Source: Flavobacterium ammoniigenes
GTDB lineage: Bacteria; Bacteroidota; Bacteroidia; Flavobacteriales; Flavobacteriaceae
Assembly (NCBI RefSeq): GCF_020886055.1
Contig: NZ_AP025184.1
Coordinates: forward strand, 2,046,001 to 2,110,000
Length of the DNA: 64,000 nucleotides
Direction of reading: 5' to 3'
Part shown: piece after piece, positions 54,565-64,000 of the stretch
How positions within the stretch are numbered: position 1 is the first letter of the stretch
Layout of the letters: the number at the start of each line of letters is the position of its first letter
The notes under the pieces: generated by a model
Told to the model about the DNA's origin: nothing
The model's input: the letters and a program-made list of their open reading frames with translations, nothing else
Databases searched by the model: none
Position numbers and translations under genes: made by a program

Positions 54565-55911
54565 ATGACTACTCTTAACGAATTGAATGCCATTTCTCCA
54601 ATCGACGGGAGATACAGAAATAAAACGCTTTCTTTAGCTCCTTTTTTCTCAGAAGAAGCCTTAATCAAATACCGTGTATTAATTGAGATTGAATATTTCA
54701 TCGCTTTATGTGAAGTGCCTTTACCTCAACTTGCAGCCGTAAATCCGAATGTATTCGAAAGTTTGCGTAACATCTATAAAAACTTTTCTACCGAAGATGC
54801 GCTTTGGATCAAAGAGACAGAGAAAGTAACGAATCACGATGTGAAAGCAGTAGAATATTTTATCAAAGATGCTTTTGAAAAATTAGGTTTGTCAGCTTAC
54901 AAAGAGTTTATCCATTTTGGATTGACTTCTCAAGATATTAATAACACTGCTATTCCGCTTTCGACCAAAGAAGCCTTTGAAAAAGTATATATGCCTTCTT
55001 TGATTGGTGTGATTTCAAAATTAAAAGAACTAAGCACAGAGTGGAAAGACATTCCATTGTTAGCTCGTACTCATGGACAACCCGCTTCTCCTACTCGTTT
55101 AGGAAAAGAAATTGGCGTTTTTGTAGAACGTTTGGAAGAGCAAATGCGTTTGTTATTCAATATTCCGTTTGCCGCTAAATTTGGTGGAGCAACCGGAAAT
55201 TACAACGCCCACCATGTGGCCTACCCACAAATTGATTGGAAACTATTCGGAACTACTTTTGTGGAAACCAATTTAGGTTTACACCATTCTTTCCCAACAA
55301 CTCAAATTGAGCATTACGATCACTTCGCTGCCTTTTTTGATGCCTTGAAGAGAATCAATACCATTATCATTGACTTAGATCGCGATATTTGGACGTATGT
55401 TTCCATGGAATATTTCAAACAAAAAATCAAAGCAGGAGAAATTGGTTCTTCGGCTATGCCACATAAAGTAAACCCGATTGATTTTGAAAATTCAGAAGGA
55501 AATTTAGGGATTGCCAATGCTATTTTTGAACATTTATCCGCTAAGTTACCTATTTCAAGATTACAACGTGATTTAACTGATAGTACGGTTTTGAGAAATA
55601 TTGGTGTACCAATGGGACACACCATTATTGCTTTTGAAGCTACCTTGAAAGGCTTGAACAAATTATTGTTGAACGAGCCTAAATTCCACGAAGATTTAGA
55701 GAAAAACTGGGCGGTTGTAGCTGAGGCTATCCAAACAATTTTACGTCGTGAGGCCTATCCAAATCCATATGAAGCATTGAAAGGTTTGACTAGAACCAAT
55801 GAAGCGATTACCAAAGAATCGATTCATAGTTTCATTGCAACTTTGGATGTAAGTGACGCTATCAAAACCGAATTATTACAAATTACACCAAGTAACTTTG
55901 TAGGGATTTAA
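54565..55911 (+). CDS. purB: Adenylosuccinate lyase
   Basis: PurB acts twice in purine synthesis, splitting fumarate from SAICAR and from adenylosuccinate. The 448-residue protein starts LNELNAISPIDGRYRNKT. It has TNHDVKAVEYFIK, the catalytic His in LLARTHGQPASPT, and the mobile signature loop GSSAMPHKVNPIDFENSEGNLG with the catalytic Ser. I start it at 54565, behind the promoter; the frame upstream runs through the promoter boxes. Complete and typical of the E. coli-type PurB. A terminator follows. Confidence 0.95.
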   Translation: MTTLNELNAISPIDGRYRNKTLSLAPFFSEEALIKYRVLIEIEYFIALCEVPLPQLAAVNPNVFESLRNIYKNFSTEDALWIKETEKVTNHDVKAVEYFIKDAFEKLGLSAYKEFIHFGLTSQDINNTAIPLSTKEAFEKVYMPSLIGVISKLKELSTEWKDIPLLARTHGQPASPTRLGKEIGVFVERLEEQMRLLFNIPFAAKFGGATGNYNAHHVAYPQIDWKLFGTTFVETNLGLHHSFPTTQIEHYDHFAAFFDALKRINTIIIDLDRDIWTYVSMEYFKQKIKAGEIGSSAMPHKVNPIDFENSEGNLGIANAIFEHLSAKLPISRLQRDLTDSTVLRNIGVPMGHTIIAFEATLKGLNKLLLNEPKFHEDLEKNWAVVAEAIQTILRREAYPNPYEALKGLTRTNEAITKESIHSFIATLDVSDAIKTELLQITPSNFVGI

Positions 55912-55930
55912 ATTCTAAAATAAAGAACAT

Positions 55931-55966
55931 AAAAAAGGCTTAAGAAATATCTTAAGCCTTTTTTTA
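55931..55966. terminator. Bidirectional terminator between purB and guaB
   Basis: AAAAAGGCTTAAG pairs with CTTAAGCCTTTTT around AAATAT, between convergent genes. Confidence 0.85.
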
Positions 55967-55984
55967 TTTGAATATGTACTCTAA

Positions 55985-57457
55985 TTATCTTGAATAATTC
56001 GGAGCTTCTTTAGTAATCGTAACATTATGTGGATGACTTTCTGTAATTCCGCTTGAAGTAATACGAACAAAACGTCCAGTATCTTGTAGGGTTGGAATAT
56101 CTTTAGCACCACAGTAACCCATTCCGGCACGAAGACCACCAATGAATTGTAACATACTTTCGTTTAATTCTCCTTTGTAAGGTACACGACCTACAATTCC
56201 TTCTGGAACTAATTTTTTTACATCGTCTTCCACATCTTGGAAATAACGGTCTTTCGAACCACCTTGCATGGCTTCAACAGACCCCATTCCGCGATACGAC
56301 TTGAATTTTCTTCCTTCAAAAATAATGGTTTCCCCTGGAGATTCTTTAGTACCAGCTAAAAGCGAACCTAACATTACACAGTCAGCACCTGCAGCAATCG
56401 CTTTAGGGATATCTCCGGTATAACGAATTCCACCATCTGCAATTACGGGAACTCCGGTTCCTTTGATAGCCGCAGCTACTTCTAAAACAGCAGAGAATTG
56501 AGGAAAACCAACACCTGCCACAATACGAGTAGTACAAATCGAACCTGGTCCAATTCCTACTTTTACGCCATCAGCCCCATTTTCAACTAAATATTTAGCC
56601 GCTTCTGGTGTAGCAATATTTCCTACTATAACATCAATTTTAGGAAATTTAGCTTTTACTTCTTTCAACACATTTACCACACCTTGCGTATGTCCGTGAG
56701 CAGTATCTATGATAATTGCATCAACTCCCGCTTTTACCAAAGCTTCTGCTCGTTGTACCGCATCTCCTGTAACTCCAATAGCAGCAGCAACTCGCAAACG
56801 TCCATAAACGTCTTTGTTAGCAATAGGTTTCTGTGTTAATTTGGTAATATCTCTAAAAGTGATTAATCCTACTAATTCATTTTTAGCATTGATCACTGGT
56901 AATTTTTCGATTTTATTTCCTTGTAAAACTACTTCTGCTTGTTCTAATGAAGTTCCTTCAGCAACAGTAATAAGGTTTTGAGAAGTCATTACTTCAACAA
57001 TCGGACGTGCACCATTTTTTTCAAAACGTAAATCACGATTGGTAACAATTCCTTTTAAGATTTTATTTTCGTCTACAATTGGTATTCCACCAATTCCAAA
57101 TTCTTTCATCGCATTTTTAGCATCAGCAACCGTAGAAGTCAACGGTAAAGTAACTGGATCAATGATCATTCCTGACTCTGCACGCTTTACTTTACGTACT
57201 TTGGCAGCTTGTTGTTCAATTGTCATATTCTTATGAAGCACTCCAATTCCGCCTTCTTGCGCCATAGCAATTGCCATAGAACTTTCAGTTACCGTATCCA
57301 TAGCAGCTGCTACGATAGGAACGTTTAAGGTAATGTTTCTTGAAAATTTAGATTGGATACTTACTTCGCGTGGAAGCACATTAGAATAATTAGGTACTAA
57401 TAGAACGTCATCGTAAGTTAATCCTTCGCCGATAATCTTAGAATTGTGTGCGATCAT
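55985..57457 (-). CDS. guaB: IMP dehydrogenase
   Basis: GuaB oxidises IMP to XMP with NAD, the first committed step to GMP. The 490 residues start [16 protein letters not shown] and hold a CBS pair at about 95-205 (regulatory nucleotide binding). They also hold the catalytic Cys in [10 protein letters not shown] (about 305), [12 protein letters not shown], the phosphate site [17 protein letters not shown] and the C-terminal GYCGAKDI loop. All parts are present. It is transcribed alone from a promoter about 30 bases upstream and ends at the shared terminator with purB. Confidence 0.96.
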   Translation of the reverse strand: MIAHNSKIIGEGLTYDDVLLVPNYSNVLPREVSIQSKFSRNITLNVPIVAAAMDTVTESSMAIAMAQEGGIGVLHKNMTIEQQAAKVRKVKRAESGMIIDPVTLPLTSTVADAKNAMKEFGIGGIPIVDENKILKGIVTNRDLRFEKNGARPIVEVMTSQNLITVAEGTSLEQAEVVLQGNKIEKLPVINAKNELVGLITFRDITKLTQKPIANKDVYGRLRVAAAIGVTGDAVQRAEALVKAGVDAIIIDTAHGHTQGVVNVLKEVKAKFPKIDVIVGNIATPEAAKYLVENGADGVKVGIGPGSICTTRIVAGVGFPQFSAVLEVAAAIKGTGVPVIADGGIRYTGDIPKAIAAGADCVMLGSLLAGTKESPGETIIFEGRKFKSYRGMGSVEAMQGGSKDRYFQDVEDDVKKLVPEGIVGRVPYKGELNESMLQFIGGLRAGMGYCGAKDIPTLQDTGRFVRITSSGITESHPHNVTITKEAPNYSR

Positions 57458-57487
57458 TGCAATTTGAAGTTGTGGTTAAATTGCGTG

Positions 57488-57495
57488 CAAATATA
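57488..57495 (-). promoter_or_regulatory. guaB promoter -7 element
   Basis: The minus strand reads TATATTTG, 30 bases before the ATG at 57457. No clear TTTG at -33. Confidence 0.5.
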
Positions 57496-57538
57496 GATAA
57501 TCTTCCCTTATATTTCTAGTAATTTGAATAAAATCTCA

Positions 57539-58933
57539 TTAATCATTCAAAATTACGTTCAATCCCAATTGAAAAGAAAGGCTATTTGCCTTAGAAATAT
57601 CCGCATAAGACAAAAGATTATCTGCCAAAATATAAAAGTGTACTGGCCCCATTTTCGTTGACATCCCTAATCCCAAATTGGAGTACGAAAAAGAATCCAA
57701 CGTATAGGTGGCTTTTACTTGAAAATCCTTTGAAAAGTTTCTTTTGAAAAACGCAGTAACTGCCATTAAGGGAGATTTTGGTGTGGTCATCATAAATAAT
57801 TGTGCGCCAACTGTACTTTTATAAAAGGTAGTACGATCGGTTCCTTCACAATTGCAAACTCCATCTACGACTCTTTCCTCTTCAAAAGAATATTGAGCCG
57901 AAGCATTCAATTTTGTTGGTCGCCAAGTGGTGTATTTCGTATGTAAAGTATCAAATACAATAGCGTCTTTGAAATCTTGATAATTCGCTTGAGCAACATT
58001 TTCATTATTAAATTTGGGCACCAATCCTTTATAATTATAAAATCCTTTGTAACTGTAACTTTCTATATTCTTTTTATGATTGATATAACCTAAATCAATA
58101 ATACTTGCAGTCAACTGCATATTTGATTGCGGATAATAAGTCAGTCCCAAATCAATTCCTAAACCTAAATTTCCTCCAAGCAAGATGCCTTTCTTAATAT
58201 CAGTTCCAACATTACTATTGCTATTAGCATCATTGTATTGAGCAAATCCAGAAGTGTTTAACTGTAAATTGGAATAGACAATTTGTTCATAATAAGAGTC
58301 CGTTGAAGTATTGGTATAGATATAACCCGCATTTGAAATTGAACTTGCATCGAAAATACTGGAATATAATTTGGCTCTAGCCCCAATAATTAAATCGTCC
58401 TGAATCTTTTTATGAAATCCAACATGAAAAACAGACGAAAGAGCTGCTTTAATACTTATGTCAGCTAAATTAAACCGTTTTCCAATATAATCTTTGTTAC
58501 CATAAATAGCTAGCACAGCAATATCTTGAGGAACATAACTTAAAAAATCGAATTCTTGGTACAGTCCAAAAGACAAATACCCTTTATCTTCATACCGACT
58601 CCCCAATTTAAAACCACCATTAAATAGCTCTAATTGTTGATTCAAACTCAATACATCGTTAGAAGTAGTTTGGGATAGAATATTTTTTAATTTGGTAGTA
58701 AAATCAACCCCATCATTAGCAAACAAATCGTAAGCAGAAAATCCACTAGAACCCACATTCATTGAAATGCCCGACAATAAAGGTACACCTGCATACCATT
58801 TGTATTTTATATCGGCACCCGGATTAGTCATCAACGATTGAGGAATGTCAGTAAAGTTATACAGCAACTGTTTGTTCTGGGCAGTCAAATTAGCTGCTAT
58901 AAAAAAACAAACTAGGAATACTATTTTTTTCAT
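57539..58933 (-). CDS. DUF5723 outer-membrane beta-barrel protein
   Basis: The 464-residue protein has a signal peptide (about 1-18, ending LTAQ). Alternating hydrophobic strands typical of an outer-membrane barrel follow. LLYNFTDIPQSLMTNPGAD, GVPLLSGISMNVGSSGFSAYDLF and YQEFDFLSYVPQDIA fit DUF5723, a family of unknown function in Flavobacteria. The early NPG element recalls PorP/SprF proteins of the type IX secretion and gliding apparatus, but this is only a resemblance. It overlaps the upstream lipoprotein gene by 4 bases, so they probably act together. Confidence 0.78.
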   Translation of the reverse strand: MKKIVFLVCFFIAANLTAQNKQLLYNFTDIPQSLMTNPGADIKYKWYAGVPLLSGISMNVGSSGFSAYDLFANDGVDFTTKLKNILSQTTSNDVLSLNQQLELFNGGFKLGSRYEDKGYLSFGLYQEFDFLSYVPQDIAVLAIYGNKDYIGKRFNLADISIKAALSSVFHVGFHKKIQDDLIIGARAKLYSSIFDASSISNAGYIYTNTSTDSYYEQIVYSNLQLNTSGFAQYNDANSNSNVGTDIKKGILLGGNLGLGIDLGLTYYPQSNMQLTASIIDLGYINHKKNIESYSYKGFYNYKGLVPKFNNENVAQANYQDFKDAIVFDTLHTKYTTWRPTKLNASAQYSFEEERVVDGVCNCEGTDRTTFYKSTVGAQLFMMTTPKSPLMAVTAFFKRNFSKDFQVKATYTLDSFSYSNLGLGMSTKMGPVHFYILADNLLSYADISKANSLSFQLGLNVILND

Positions 58934-59481
58934 TGAAGTACAAAATAAGCCGTTATACCTGAACGCATTTTAATAGATCCAGAACTGGTTTCTGTCAAAG
59001 GCGCTCCCGAAGCCATTCTAATGTTCATATCTATTCGAGTAGTATTTTTTAATGTGGTCAGTCGAATTCCTTGAAATACTTCCTTTTGAACAACCTTGTT
59101 TAGTGCTCCATAATAAGCAGGTACAGCAATAGAAATAACATCCAATTGAACTCCTGTTGCATTATATAATTTTACATCCAAAACATAAGCTCTTGTAATT
59201 GTATTAGTGATTTCAAAATCCAAATCAACTTTGGTCAAATTATTGACAAAAAATGAGTTGTTAAAAACATCAATGGTAGATCGATCTATAAATTGCGGTG
59301 TTTCTATTCCATTGGTCACAAACTCATGAGCTGGAATATCAAAATACAGCAAATTTGCAACATAAGTAGGTTCTAACTGAAGGTTTTTCGATTGTTCATA
59401 ATCTAAATCACTGGAACATGAGCAATAGAAAAGCACCAAAAAGAATAACCCGAAAAATCGATATAGAAGAAGGCGTTTCAT
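58930..59481 (-). CDS. Unknown lipoprotein paired with the DUF5723 barrel
   Basis: The 183-residue protein starts MKRLLLYRFFGLFFLVLFYCSCSSD. The hydrophobic stretch ends in Cys residues followed by Ser-Ser-Asp, a plausible lipoprotein signal. The rest is beta-rich (DLDFEITNTITRAYVLDVKLYNA, RIDMNIRMASGAPL) with no family that I recognise. Alternative in-frame ATGs lie at 59493 and 59520; I prefer 59481 because the signal peptide begins there. The stop overlaps the ATG of the DUF5723 gene by 4 bases, which links the two in the outer membrane. Confidence 0.7.
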   Translation of the reverse strand: MKRLLLYRFFGLFFLVLFYCSCSSDLDYEQSKNLQLEPTYVANLLYFDIPAHEFVTNGIETPQFIDRSTIDVFNNSFFVNNLTKVDLDFEITNTITRAYVLDVKLYNATGVQLDVISIAVPAYYGALNKVVQKEVFQGIRLTTLKNTTRIDMNIRMASGAPLTETSSGSIKMRSGITAYFVLQ

Positions 59482-59539
59482 AAAATAGGGCATTGTGTTT
59501 GTATAGGAGCAAAACGGCATTCTAATTCATTTATTGTTA

Positions 59540-60403
59540 TTAATAGAATTGGCCAAATACTTTTGACGCTTCATTATACGCACTTTCAAAACTCATCGGA
59601 CTCAAATTAGTAGTGGCTTTTTGAGCCGTAAAATAGGAGAGTAATTTTTCTGTAGGCATATTTCCAGTCAAATGATTGGTCGCCATGGGGCATCCACCAA
59701 AACCTTGAATCGCACCATCAAATCGGAGGCAGCCAGCATGATAGGCAGCTTCAATTTTTTCAAACCATGAATCTGGAGTGGTGTGTAAATGTGCGCCAAA
59801 TTCAATAGTTGGATAAGCCGGAATTAAATTGGAAAACAAATACGAAATCACTTCTGGAGTAGAACTTCCAATGGTGTCAGAAAGTGACACAATTTTAACT
59901 CCCATTCCTGCTAATTTTTCAGTCCACTCCCCCACAATTTCAGTGTTCCAAGGATCACCGTAGGGATTGCCAAAACCCATAGAAAGATAAGCTATTACTT
60001 GTTTATTTTTAGCATCAGCCAAATTTAAAATCTCTTGTAAACTGACTAAAGATTGCGAAATGGTTTTGTGGGTATTACGCATTTGAAAGTTTTCCGAAAT
60101 AGAAAATGGGAAACCTAAATATTGAATTTCAGGGAAAGTACAAGCCGTTTCAGCACCTTGCGTATTGGCAATAATGGCCAGTAACTTACTTTTGGTTTGA
60201 GACAAATCCAATTGAGCTAAAACTTCGGCAGTATCTTGCATTTGGGGAATCGCTTTAGGCGAAACAAAACTTCCAAAATCAATGCTATCAAACCCCACTC
60301 GCAATAACGATTGGATATACGTCACTTTGTTAGCCGTCGGAATAAAAGTCTTTATTCCTTGCATAGCATCACGCGGACATTCAATGATTTTTACTGTTTT
60401 CAT
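59540..60403 (-). CDS. Hydroxymethylglutaryl-CoA lyase
   Basis: The enzyme cleaves HMG-CoA into acetoacetate and acetyl-CoA in leucine breakdown. The 287 residues fold as a TIM barrel of the DRE/HMGL group. The catalytic Arg-Asp is in IECPRDAMQGIK (about 10-11), SLSDTIGSS carries further active-site residues, the metal His pair is in FGAHLHTTPDS, and the Cys loop is GFGGCPMA. The first motif reads CPRDAMQ in place of the usual GPRDGLQ. It lies 48 bases behind pyrD in the same direction and 19 bases before the lipoprotein region. Confidence 0.88.
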   Translation of the reverse strand: MKTVKIIECPRDAMQGIKTFIPTANKVTYIQSLLRVGFDSIDFGSFVSPKAIPQMQDTAEVLAQLDLSQTKSKLLAIIANTQGAETACTFPEIQYLGFPFSISENFQMRNTHKTISQSLVSLQEILNLADAKNKQVIAYLSMGFGNPYGDPWNTEIVGEWTEKLAGMGVKIVSLSDTIGSSTPEVISYLFSNLIPAYPTIEFGAHLHTTPDSWFEKIEAAYHAGCLRFDGAIQGFGGCPMATNHLTGNMPTEKLLSYFTAQKATTNLSPMSFESAYNEASKVFGQFY

Positions 60404-60451
60404 AGCGAATCAAAGGTAGTAAAAATCAAGAGTTAGAAAACAAAGAAAAAT

Positions 60452-61471
60452 CTATTTATTTCTTAAAACTGCTTTGTTAATTGCTTTGACCAAGGCTGGA
60501 CCTTCGTAAATAAATCCTGTGTATAATTGCACCAAACTAGCTCCTGCTGCTAGCTTTTCGAGAGCATCTTCGGCCGAATGAATACCTCCTACTCCAATAA
60601 TTGGAAACGATTGATTACTTTTTTCAGCTAAAAATCGAATAACTTCTGTTGATCGTTTTTCCAAAGGTTTTCCAGACAAGCCACCTGTCTCAATTTTATT
60701 TTCAGAAACCAATCCATCACGTGACAAAGTTGTATTAGTGGCAATCACTCCTGCAATTTTGGTTTCGTTGACAATATCGATAATATCCAACAATTGTTCA
60801 TCTGTTAAATCCGGTGCGATTTTTAATAAAATAGGTTTCTGTTTTGGCTTAGCCCAATTTTTATTTTGCAAGGTTTGCAACAATTCGGTTAACGGCTCTT
60901 TATCTTGTAAAGCACGTAAATTAGGGGTGTTTGGCGAACTCACATTGACCACAAAATAATCTACATAATCAAACAACGCCTCAAAACAAATTTCATAATC
61001 AGAAGTCGCTTCTTCGTTAGGTGTTACTTTGTTTTTTCCAATATTTCCACCAATCAAGACTCCATTATTTTTTTTCAAACGCAACACTGCTTCTTCCACT
61101 CCGCCGTTATTAAAACCCATTCGGTTAATAATCGCGCTATCTTCCTTCAAACGGAACAAACGTTTTTTTGGATTTCCATCCTGTGCTTTTGGCGTAATCG
61201 TACCAATTTCGATAAAGCCAAAACCGAAGTCGGACAACTCTTTATACAAAACCGCATTCTTATCAAAACCGGCAGCTAAACCTACTGGGTTTTTAAATTT
61301 CAATCCGAAAACTTCGGTTTCTAAACGTCGATCATTCACTTCGTATAAGGCACGAAAAAGTCCTGAAAAACCAGGTATTTTAGAAATGATACGAATCAAT
61401 GAAAAGGTAAAATAGTGCACTTTTTCAGGGTCAAAACAAAAAAGTATCGGACGAATTAATAGCTTGTACAT
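60452..61471 (-). CDS. pyrD: Dihydroorotate dehydrogenase, quinone type (class 2)
   Basis: The enzyme makes orotate in pyrimidine synthesis and passes electrons to quinones at the inner membrane. The 339 residues have the N-terminal helices of class 2 that contact the membrane ([25 protein letters not shown]). The FMN barrel shows [27 protein letters not shown], the active-site Ser in [25 protein letters not shown] and [20 protein letters not shown] promoter box (TACTTTTG) lies 20 bases upstream of the ATG. It leads a probable unit with the HMG-CoA lyase. Confidence 0.95.
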   Translation of the reverse strand: MYKLLIRPILFCFDPEKVHYFTFSLIRIISKIPGFSGLFRALYEVNDRRLETEVFGLKFKNPVGLAAGFDKNAVLYKELSDFGFGFIEIGTITPKAQDGNPKKRLFRLKEDSAIINRMGFNNGGVEEAVLRLKKNNGVLIGGNIGKNKVTPNEEATSDYEICFEALFDYVDYFVVNVSSPNTPNLRALQDKEPLTELLQTLQNKNWAKPKQKPILLKIAPDLTDEQLLDIIDIVNETKIAGVIATNTTLSRDGLVSENKIETGGLSGKPLEKRSTEVIRFLAEKSNQSFPIIGVGGIHSAEDALEKLAAGASLVQLYTGFIYEGPALVKAINKAVLRNK

Positions 61472-61491
61472 AGTTGTGATTTTGAGTGTTG

Positions 61492-61499
61492 CAAAAGTA
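61492..61499 (-). promoter_or_regulatory. pyrD promoter -7 element
   Basis: The minus strand reads TACTTTTG, 20 bases before the ATG at 61471. Confidence 0.5.
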
Positions 61500-61609
61500 A
61501 AGAATAGTTTTTAGTAACGAAACTTCTAGAGCCAATTTTAAAACAAGTTCCAATTTTGAATATTATTTGCTAAAATCCGCTAAAAACCACGCACAAACCT
61601 TGCTTATAT

Positions 61610-61641
61610 TTTGTGTGTGTTTTTTCAATACCCTATATTTG
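61610..61641 (+). promoter_or_regulatory. thrS-infC promoter
   Basis: TTTG (61610-61613), a 20-base gap, then TATATTTG (61634-61641), 21 bases before the ATG at 61663. The leader of about 16 bases is too short for a thrS-type operator like that of E. coli. Confidence 0.65.
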
Positions 61642-61662
61642 CAATCCTAAAAATAGTTTACA

Positions 61663-63609
61663 ATGATTAAGATTACTTTACCCGATGGGTCTGTGAAAGA
61701 ATTTGCAGCTGGGATTACCCCAATGGACGTTGCAAAAAGCATTAGCGAAGGATTGGCTAGAAATGTTATTTCTGCATCATTCAATGGTACTACCGTTGAA
61801 ACCGTTACGCCTTTGACCACAGATGGTAGTCTTGTTCTTTTTACTTGGAATGACGAAGGAGGAAAAAAAGCCTTTTGGCACTCTACTTCTCACGTGATGG
61901 CGCAGGTTTTAGAAGAAATGTATCCAGGAATCAAATTGACTCTTGGACCTGCAATCGCTAACGGATTTTATTATGATGTTGATTTCGAAGATCATAAAAT
62001 TACAGATGCCGATTTCAAAAAAATTGAAGACCGCGTTTTAGAAATTTCAAGAGACAAACACGAATTCAAATTGCGTCCTGTGACTAAGGCAGAAGCGCTT
62101 GAAGTATACAAAGACAATGTCTACAAAACCGAATTAATTTCGAACCTAGAAGACGGAACGATTACTTTTTGTGATCACTCTACTTTCACTGATTTATGTC
62201 GTGGAGGTCATATTCCAAACACTGGAATTATCAAGGCCATGAAAGTGATGAGCGTTGCTGGTGCGTATTGGAGAGGTGATGAAAAAAACAAACAGTTAAC
62301 TCGAGTGTACGGAATTTCATTCCCAAAGCAAAAAGATTTGACTGAATACCTAGAATTATTGGAAGAGGCCAAACGTCGTGACCACAGAAAACTAGGAAAA
62401 GAATTGGAATTGTTTGCTTTTTCATCTAAAGTGGGGCAAGGTTTGCCTTTATGGTTGCCTAAAGGCGCTGCTTTGCGTGATCGTTTAGAACAATTTTTGA
62501 AAAGAGCACAGAAAAAAGCAGGTTACGAACAAGTAGTTACACCCCATATTGGTCAAAAAGAATTGTACGTAACTTCAGGGCACTATGCGAAGTATGGTGC
62601 TGATAGTTTTCAACCCATCAACACGCCAGCCGAAGGTGAAGAGTTTTTGTTGAAACCTATGAACTGTCCTCACCACTGTGAGATTTACAATGTGCGTCCT
62701 TGGTCGTACAAAGATTTACCAAAGCGTTATGCTGAATTTGGAACCGTATACCGTTACGAACAAAGTGGCGAATTACACGGTTTAACTCGTGTTAGAGGAT
62801 TTACTCAAGACGATGCACACATTTTCTGTACGCCAGAACAATTGGACGAAGAATTCAAAAAAGTAATTGATTTGGTATTATATGTTTTCGGTTCCTTAGG
62901 ATTTGAAAACTTTACCGCTCAAATTTCATTACGCGATCAAGAAAATAGAGACAAGTACATTGGTTCTGACGAAAATTGGGAAAAAGCCGAAAATGCTATT
63001 ATCAATGCTGCTAGAGACAAAGGATTGAATACCGTTGTTGAATATGGCGAAGCTGCTTTCTATGGTCCAAAGCTGGATTTCATGGTAAAAGATGCTTTAG
63101 GAAGACAATGGCAATTAGGAACTATTCAAGTCGATTACAACTTGCCAGAGCGTTTTGATTTGACCTACAAAGGATCTGATGATCAATTACATAGACCGGT
63201 AATGATTCACCGTGCACCATTTGGTTCAATGGAACGTTTTATTGCTATTTTATTAGAGCATACTGCCGGTAATTTCCCATTGTGGTTAATGCCTGAGCAA
63301 GCTATTATCTTGTCATTGAGCGAGAAATATGAAATATATGCCAAAAAAGTTTTAGATTTGCTAGAAAATCACGAAATTCGCGCCCTAATTGACAATCGAA
63401 ACGAAACAATCGGCAAGAAAATTAGAGATGCTGAAATGCAAAAAACGCCTTTCATGCTGATTGTAGGTGAAGAAGAAGAAAAAAACGGTACAATTTCAAT
63501 TCGACGTCACGGTCAAGAAGGAAAAGGAAACATAACAGTTACCATAGAGGAATTTGCCGCTATTGTTACTGAAGAGATCAACAAAACATTAAAAGTATTT
63601 ACAGTTTAA
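61663..63609 (+). CDS. thrS: Threonyl-tRNA synthetase
   Basis: The class II synthetase charges tRNA-Thr. The 648 residues comprise a TGS domain (1-60, [15 protein letters not shown]) and the editing domain (about 65-225) with HSTSHVMAQ and CRGGH. The catalytic core (about 245-535) has motif 2 [36 protein letters not shown] and motif 3 [18 protein letters not shown]. The anticodon-binding domain closes it. All zinc ligands seem present ([10 protein letters not shown] among them). infC follows 16 bases later, the same order as in E. coli and most bacteria. Confidence 0.97.
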   Translation: MIKITLPDGSVKEFAAGITPMDVAKSISEGLARNVISASFNGTTVETVTPLTTDGSLVLFTWNDEGGKKAFWHSTSHVMAQVLEEMYPGIKLTLGPAIANGFYYDVDFEDHKITDADFKKIEDRVLEISRDKHEFKLRPVTKAEALEVYKDNVYKTELISNLEDGTITFCDHSTFTDLCRGGHIPNTGIIKAMKVMSVAGAYWRGDEKNKQLTRVYGISFPKQKDLTEYLELLEEAKRRDHRKLGKELELFAFSSKVGQGLPLWLPKGAALRDRLEQFLKRAQKKAGYEQVVTPHIGQKELYVTSGHYAKYGADSFQPINTPAEGEEFLLKPMNCPHHCEIYNVRPWSYKDLPKRYAEFGTVYRYEQSGELHGLTRVRGFTQDDAHIFCTPEQLDEEFKKVIDLVLYVFGSLGFENFTAQISLRDQENRDKYIGSDENWEKAENAIINAARDKGLNTVVEYGEAAFYGPKLDFMVKDALGRQWQLGTIQVDYNLPERFDLTYKGSDDQLHRPVMIHRAPFGSMERFIAILLEHTAGNFPLWLMPEQAIILSLSEKYEIYAKKVLDLLENHEIRALIDNRNETIGKKIRDAEMQKTPFMLIVGEEEEKNGTISIRRHGQEGKGNITVTIEEFAAIVTEEINKTLKVFTV

Positions 63610-63625
63610 CTTAAATTTTAAAGCC

Positions 63626-64000
63626 ATAGCAATAAGAAGCAACAGAGGTTACCAACCTCGAGTAGAAAAGAAAGATGCACACCGAATTAATAATTTTATT
63701 CGTGTACCAGAAGTACGTCTTGTAGGTGAAAATATTGAGCCTGGAGTTTTTAAAACTGCAGATGCTTTGAAATTAGCTGACGAATTTGAATTGGATTTGG
63801 TTGAAATTTCACCAAATGCAGAACCACCCGTTTGTAAAATCATGGACTACAAAAAGTTTGTCTATGAGCAAAAGAAACGTGAAAAGGTTTTGAAAGCTAA
63901 ATCAACACAAGTGGTGATTAAAGAAATTCGTTTTGGTCCTCAAACAGATGAGCACGATTACGAGTTTAAAAGAAAGAACGCTGAAAAATTCTTGAAAGAA
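63626..64000 (+). CDS. infC: Translation initiation factor IF-3, partial, ATA start
   Basis: The frame from 63626 is open to the window edge (125 codons) and gives the conserved IF-3 N-terminal domain. Reading the first codon as Met, it runs (M)[20 protein letters not shown], then [42 protein letters not shown] and [22 protein letters not shown]. The frame has a stop at 63590-63592, and no ATG, GTG or TTG lies between it and the conserved start. The first such codon lies deep inside the domain. ATA at 63626 is therefore the likely start, with ATA at 63632 as the alternative. IF-3 rejects non-standard starts, and E. coli infC uses AUU for self-control. Confidence 0.85.
   Translation, partial: MAIRSNRGYQPRVEKKDAHRINNFIRVPEVRLVGENIEPGVFKTADALKLADEFELDLVEISPNAEPPVCKIMDYKKFVYEQKKREKVLKAKSTQVVIKEIRFGPQTDEHDYEFKRKNAEKFLKE

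Overview
The window is AT-rich chromosomal DNA from a member of the Flavobacteriaceae (Bacteroidota), most likely Flavobacterium or a close relative. The evidence is consistent across the window. Promoters follow the Bacteroidota pattern (TTTG, about 20 bases, TAnnTTTG), and nearly all genes lack a Shine-Dalgarno sequence. Lineage-typical proteins include a TonB-dependent receptor paired with a DUF4249 lipoprotein, an elongated NusB, a Rho with a long disordered insert, PafA phosphatase, a DUF3276/PUR protein, a TPR-type histidine kinase and a cyclophilin-FKBP fusion. No rRNA, tRNA, CRISPR array, insertion sequence or prophage was seen. Most of the window is ordinary housekeeping chromosome.

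Layout. 1-2300: end of a DHA2 drug exporter, yaaA and a DUF1801 protein. 2301-3260: a small AT-rich accessory cassette of two unknown genes behind a leader rich in inverted repeats. 3341-7271: rluD and a PASTA protein, divergent from ddl, coaD and phnA. 7363-12293: DbpA-like helicase, M14 carboxypeptidase and rho. 12477-16776: DUF4293 protein, a NarL-type response regulator with its TPR histidine kinase, a phosphoesterase and truA. 16788-26702: two ABC exporters around lpdA, a cysteine synthase, pepT, yajC and nusB, then a PUR protein. 26761-33282: S10 peptidase, dual immunophilin, trmD, rplS and monomeric isocitrate dehydrogenase. 33391-43020: TonB receptor and DUF4249, thiamine pyrophosphokinase, rlmF, uvrB, dipeptide epimerase, an esterase, a half-length YehS and a tiny secreted protein. 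43090-52064: sucC, gltB-gltD and lysA. 52120-61471: pafA, trmH, purB, guaB, a DUF5723-lipoprotein pair, HMG-CoA lyase and pyrD. 61663-64000: thrS and the start of infC.

Functional threads. Nitrogen and amino-acid supply is represented by gltBD, lysA and cysK, peptidoglycan metabolism by ddl, the PASTA protein, lysA and the Ala-Glu epimerase, nucleotides by purB, guaB and pyrD, and translation or RNA modification by rluD, truA, trmD, trmH, rlmF, rplS, thrS and infC.

Points that stand out: infC has no ATG, GTG or TTG at its start and appears to begin at ATA. The second gene of the accessory cassette has a perfect Shine-Dalgarno embedded in the 3' end of the first gene, although this lineage hardly uses them. 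A dispersed repeat occurs twice with conserved arms around different hairpin stems. gltB and lysA share a 17-base upstream motif. A 12-bp perfect inverted repeat abuts the TonB receptor start. Three genes look leaderless. The best candidate for something undescribed is the 2385-3260 cassette with its structured leader.
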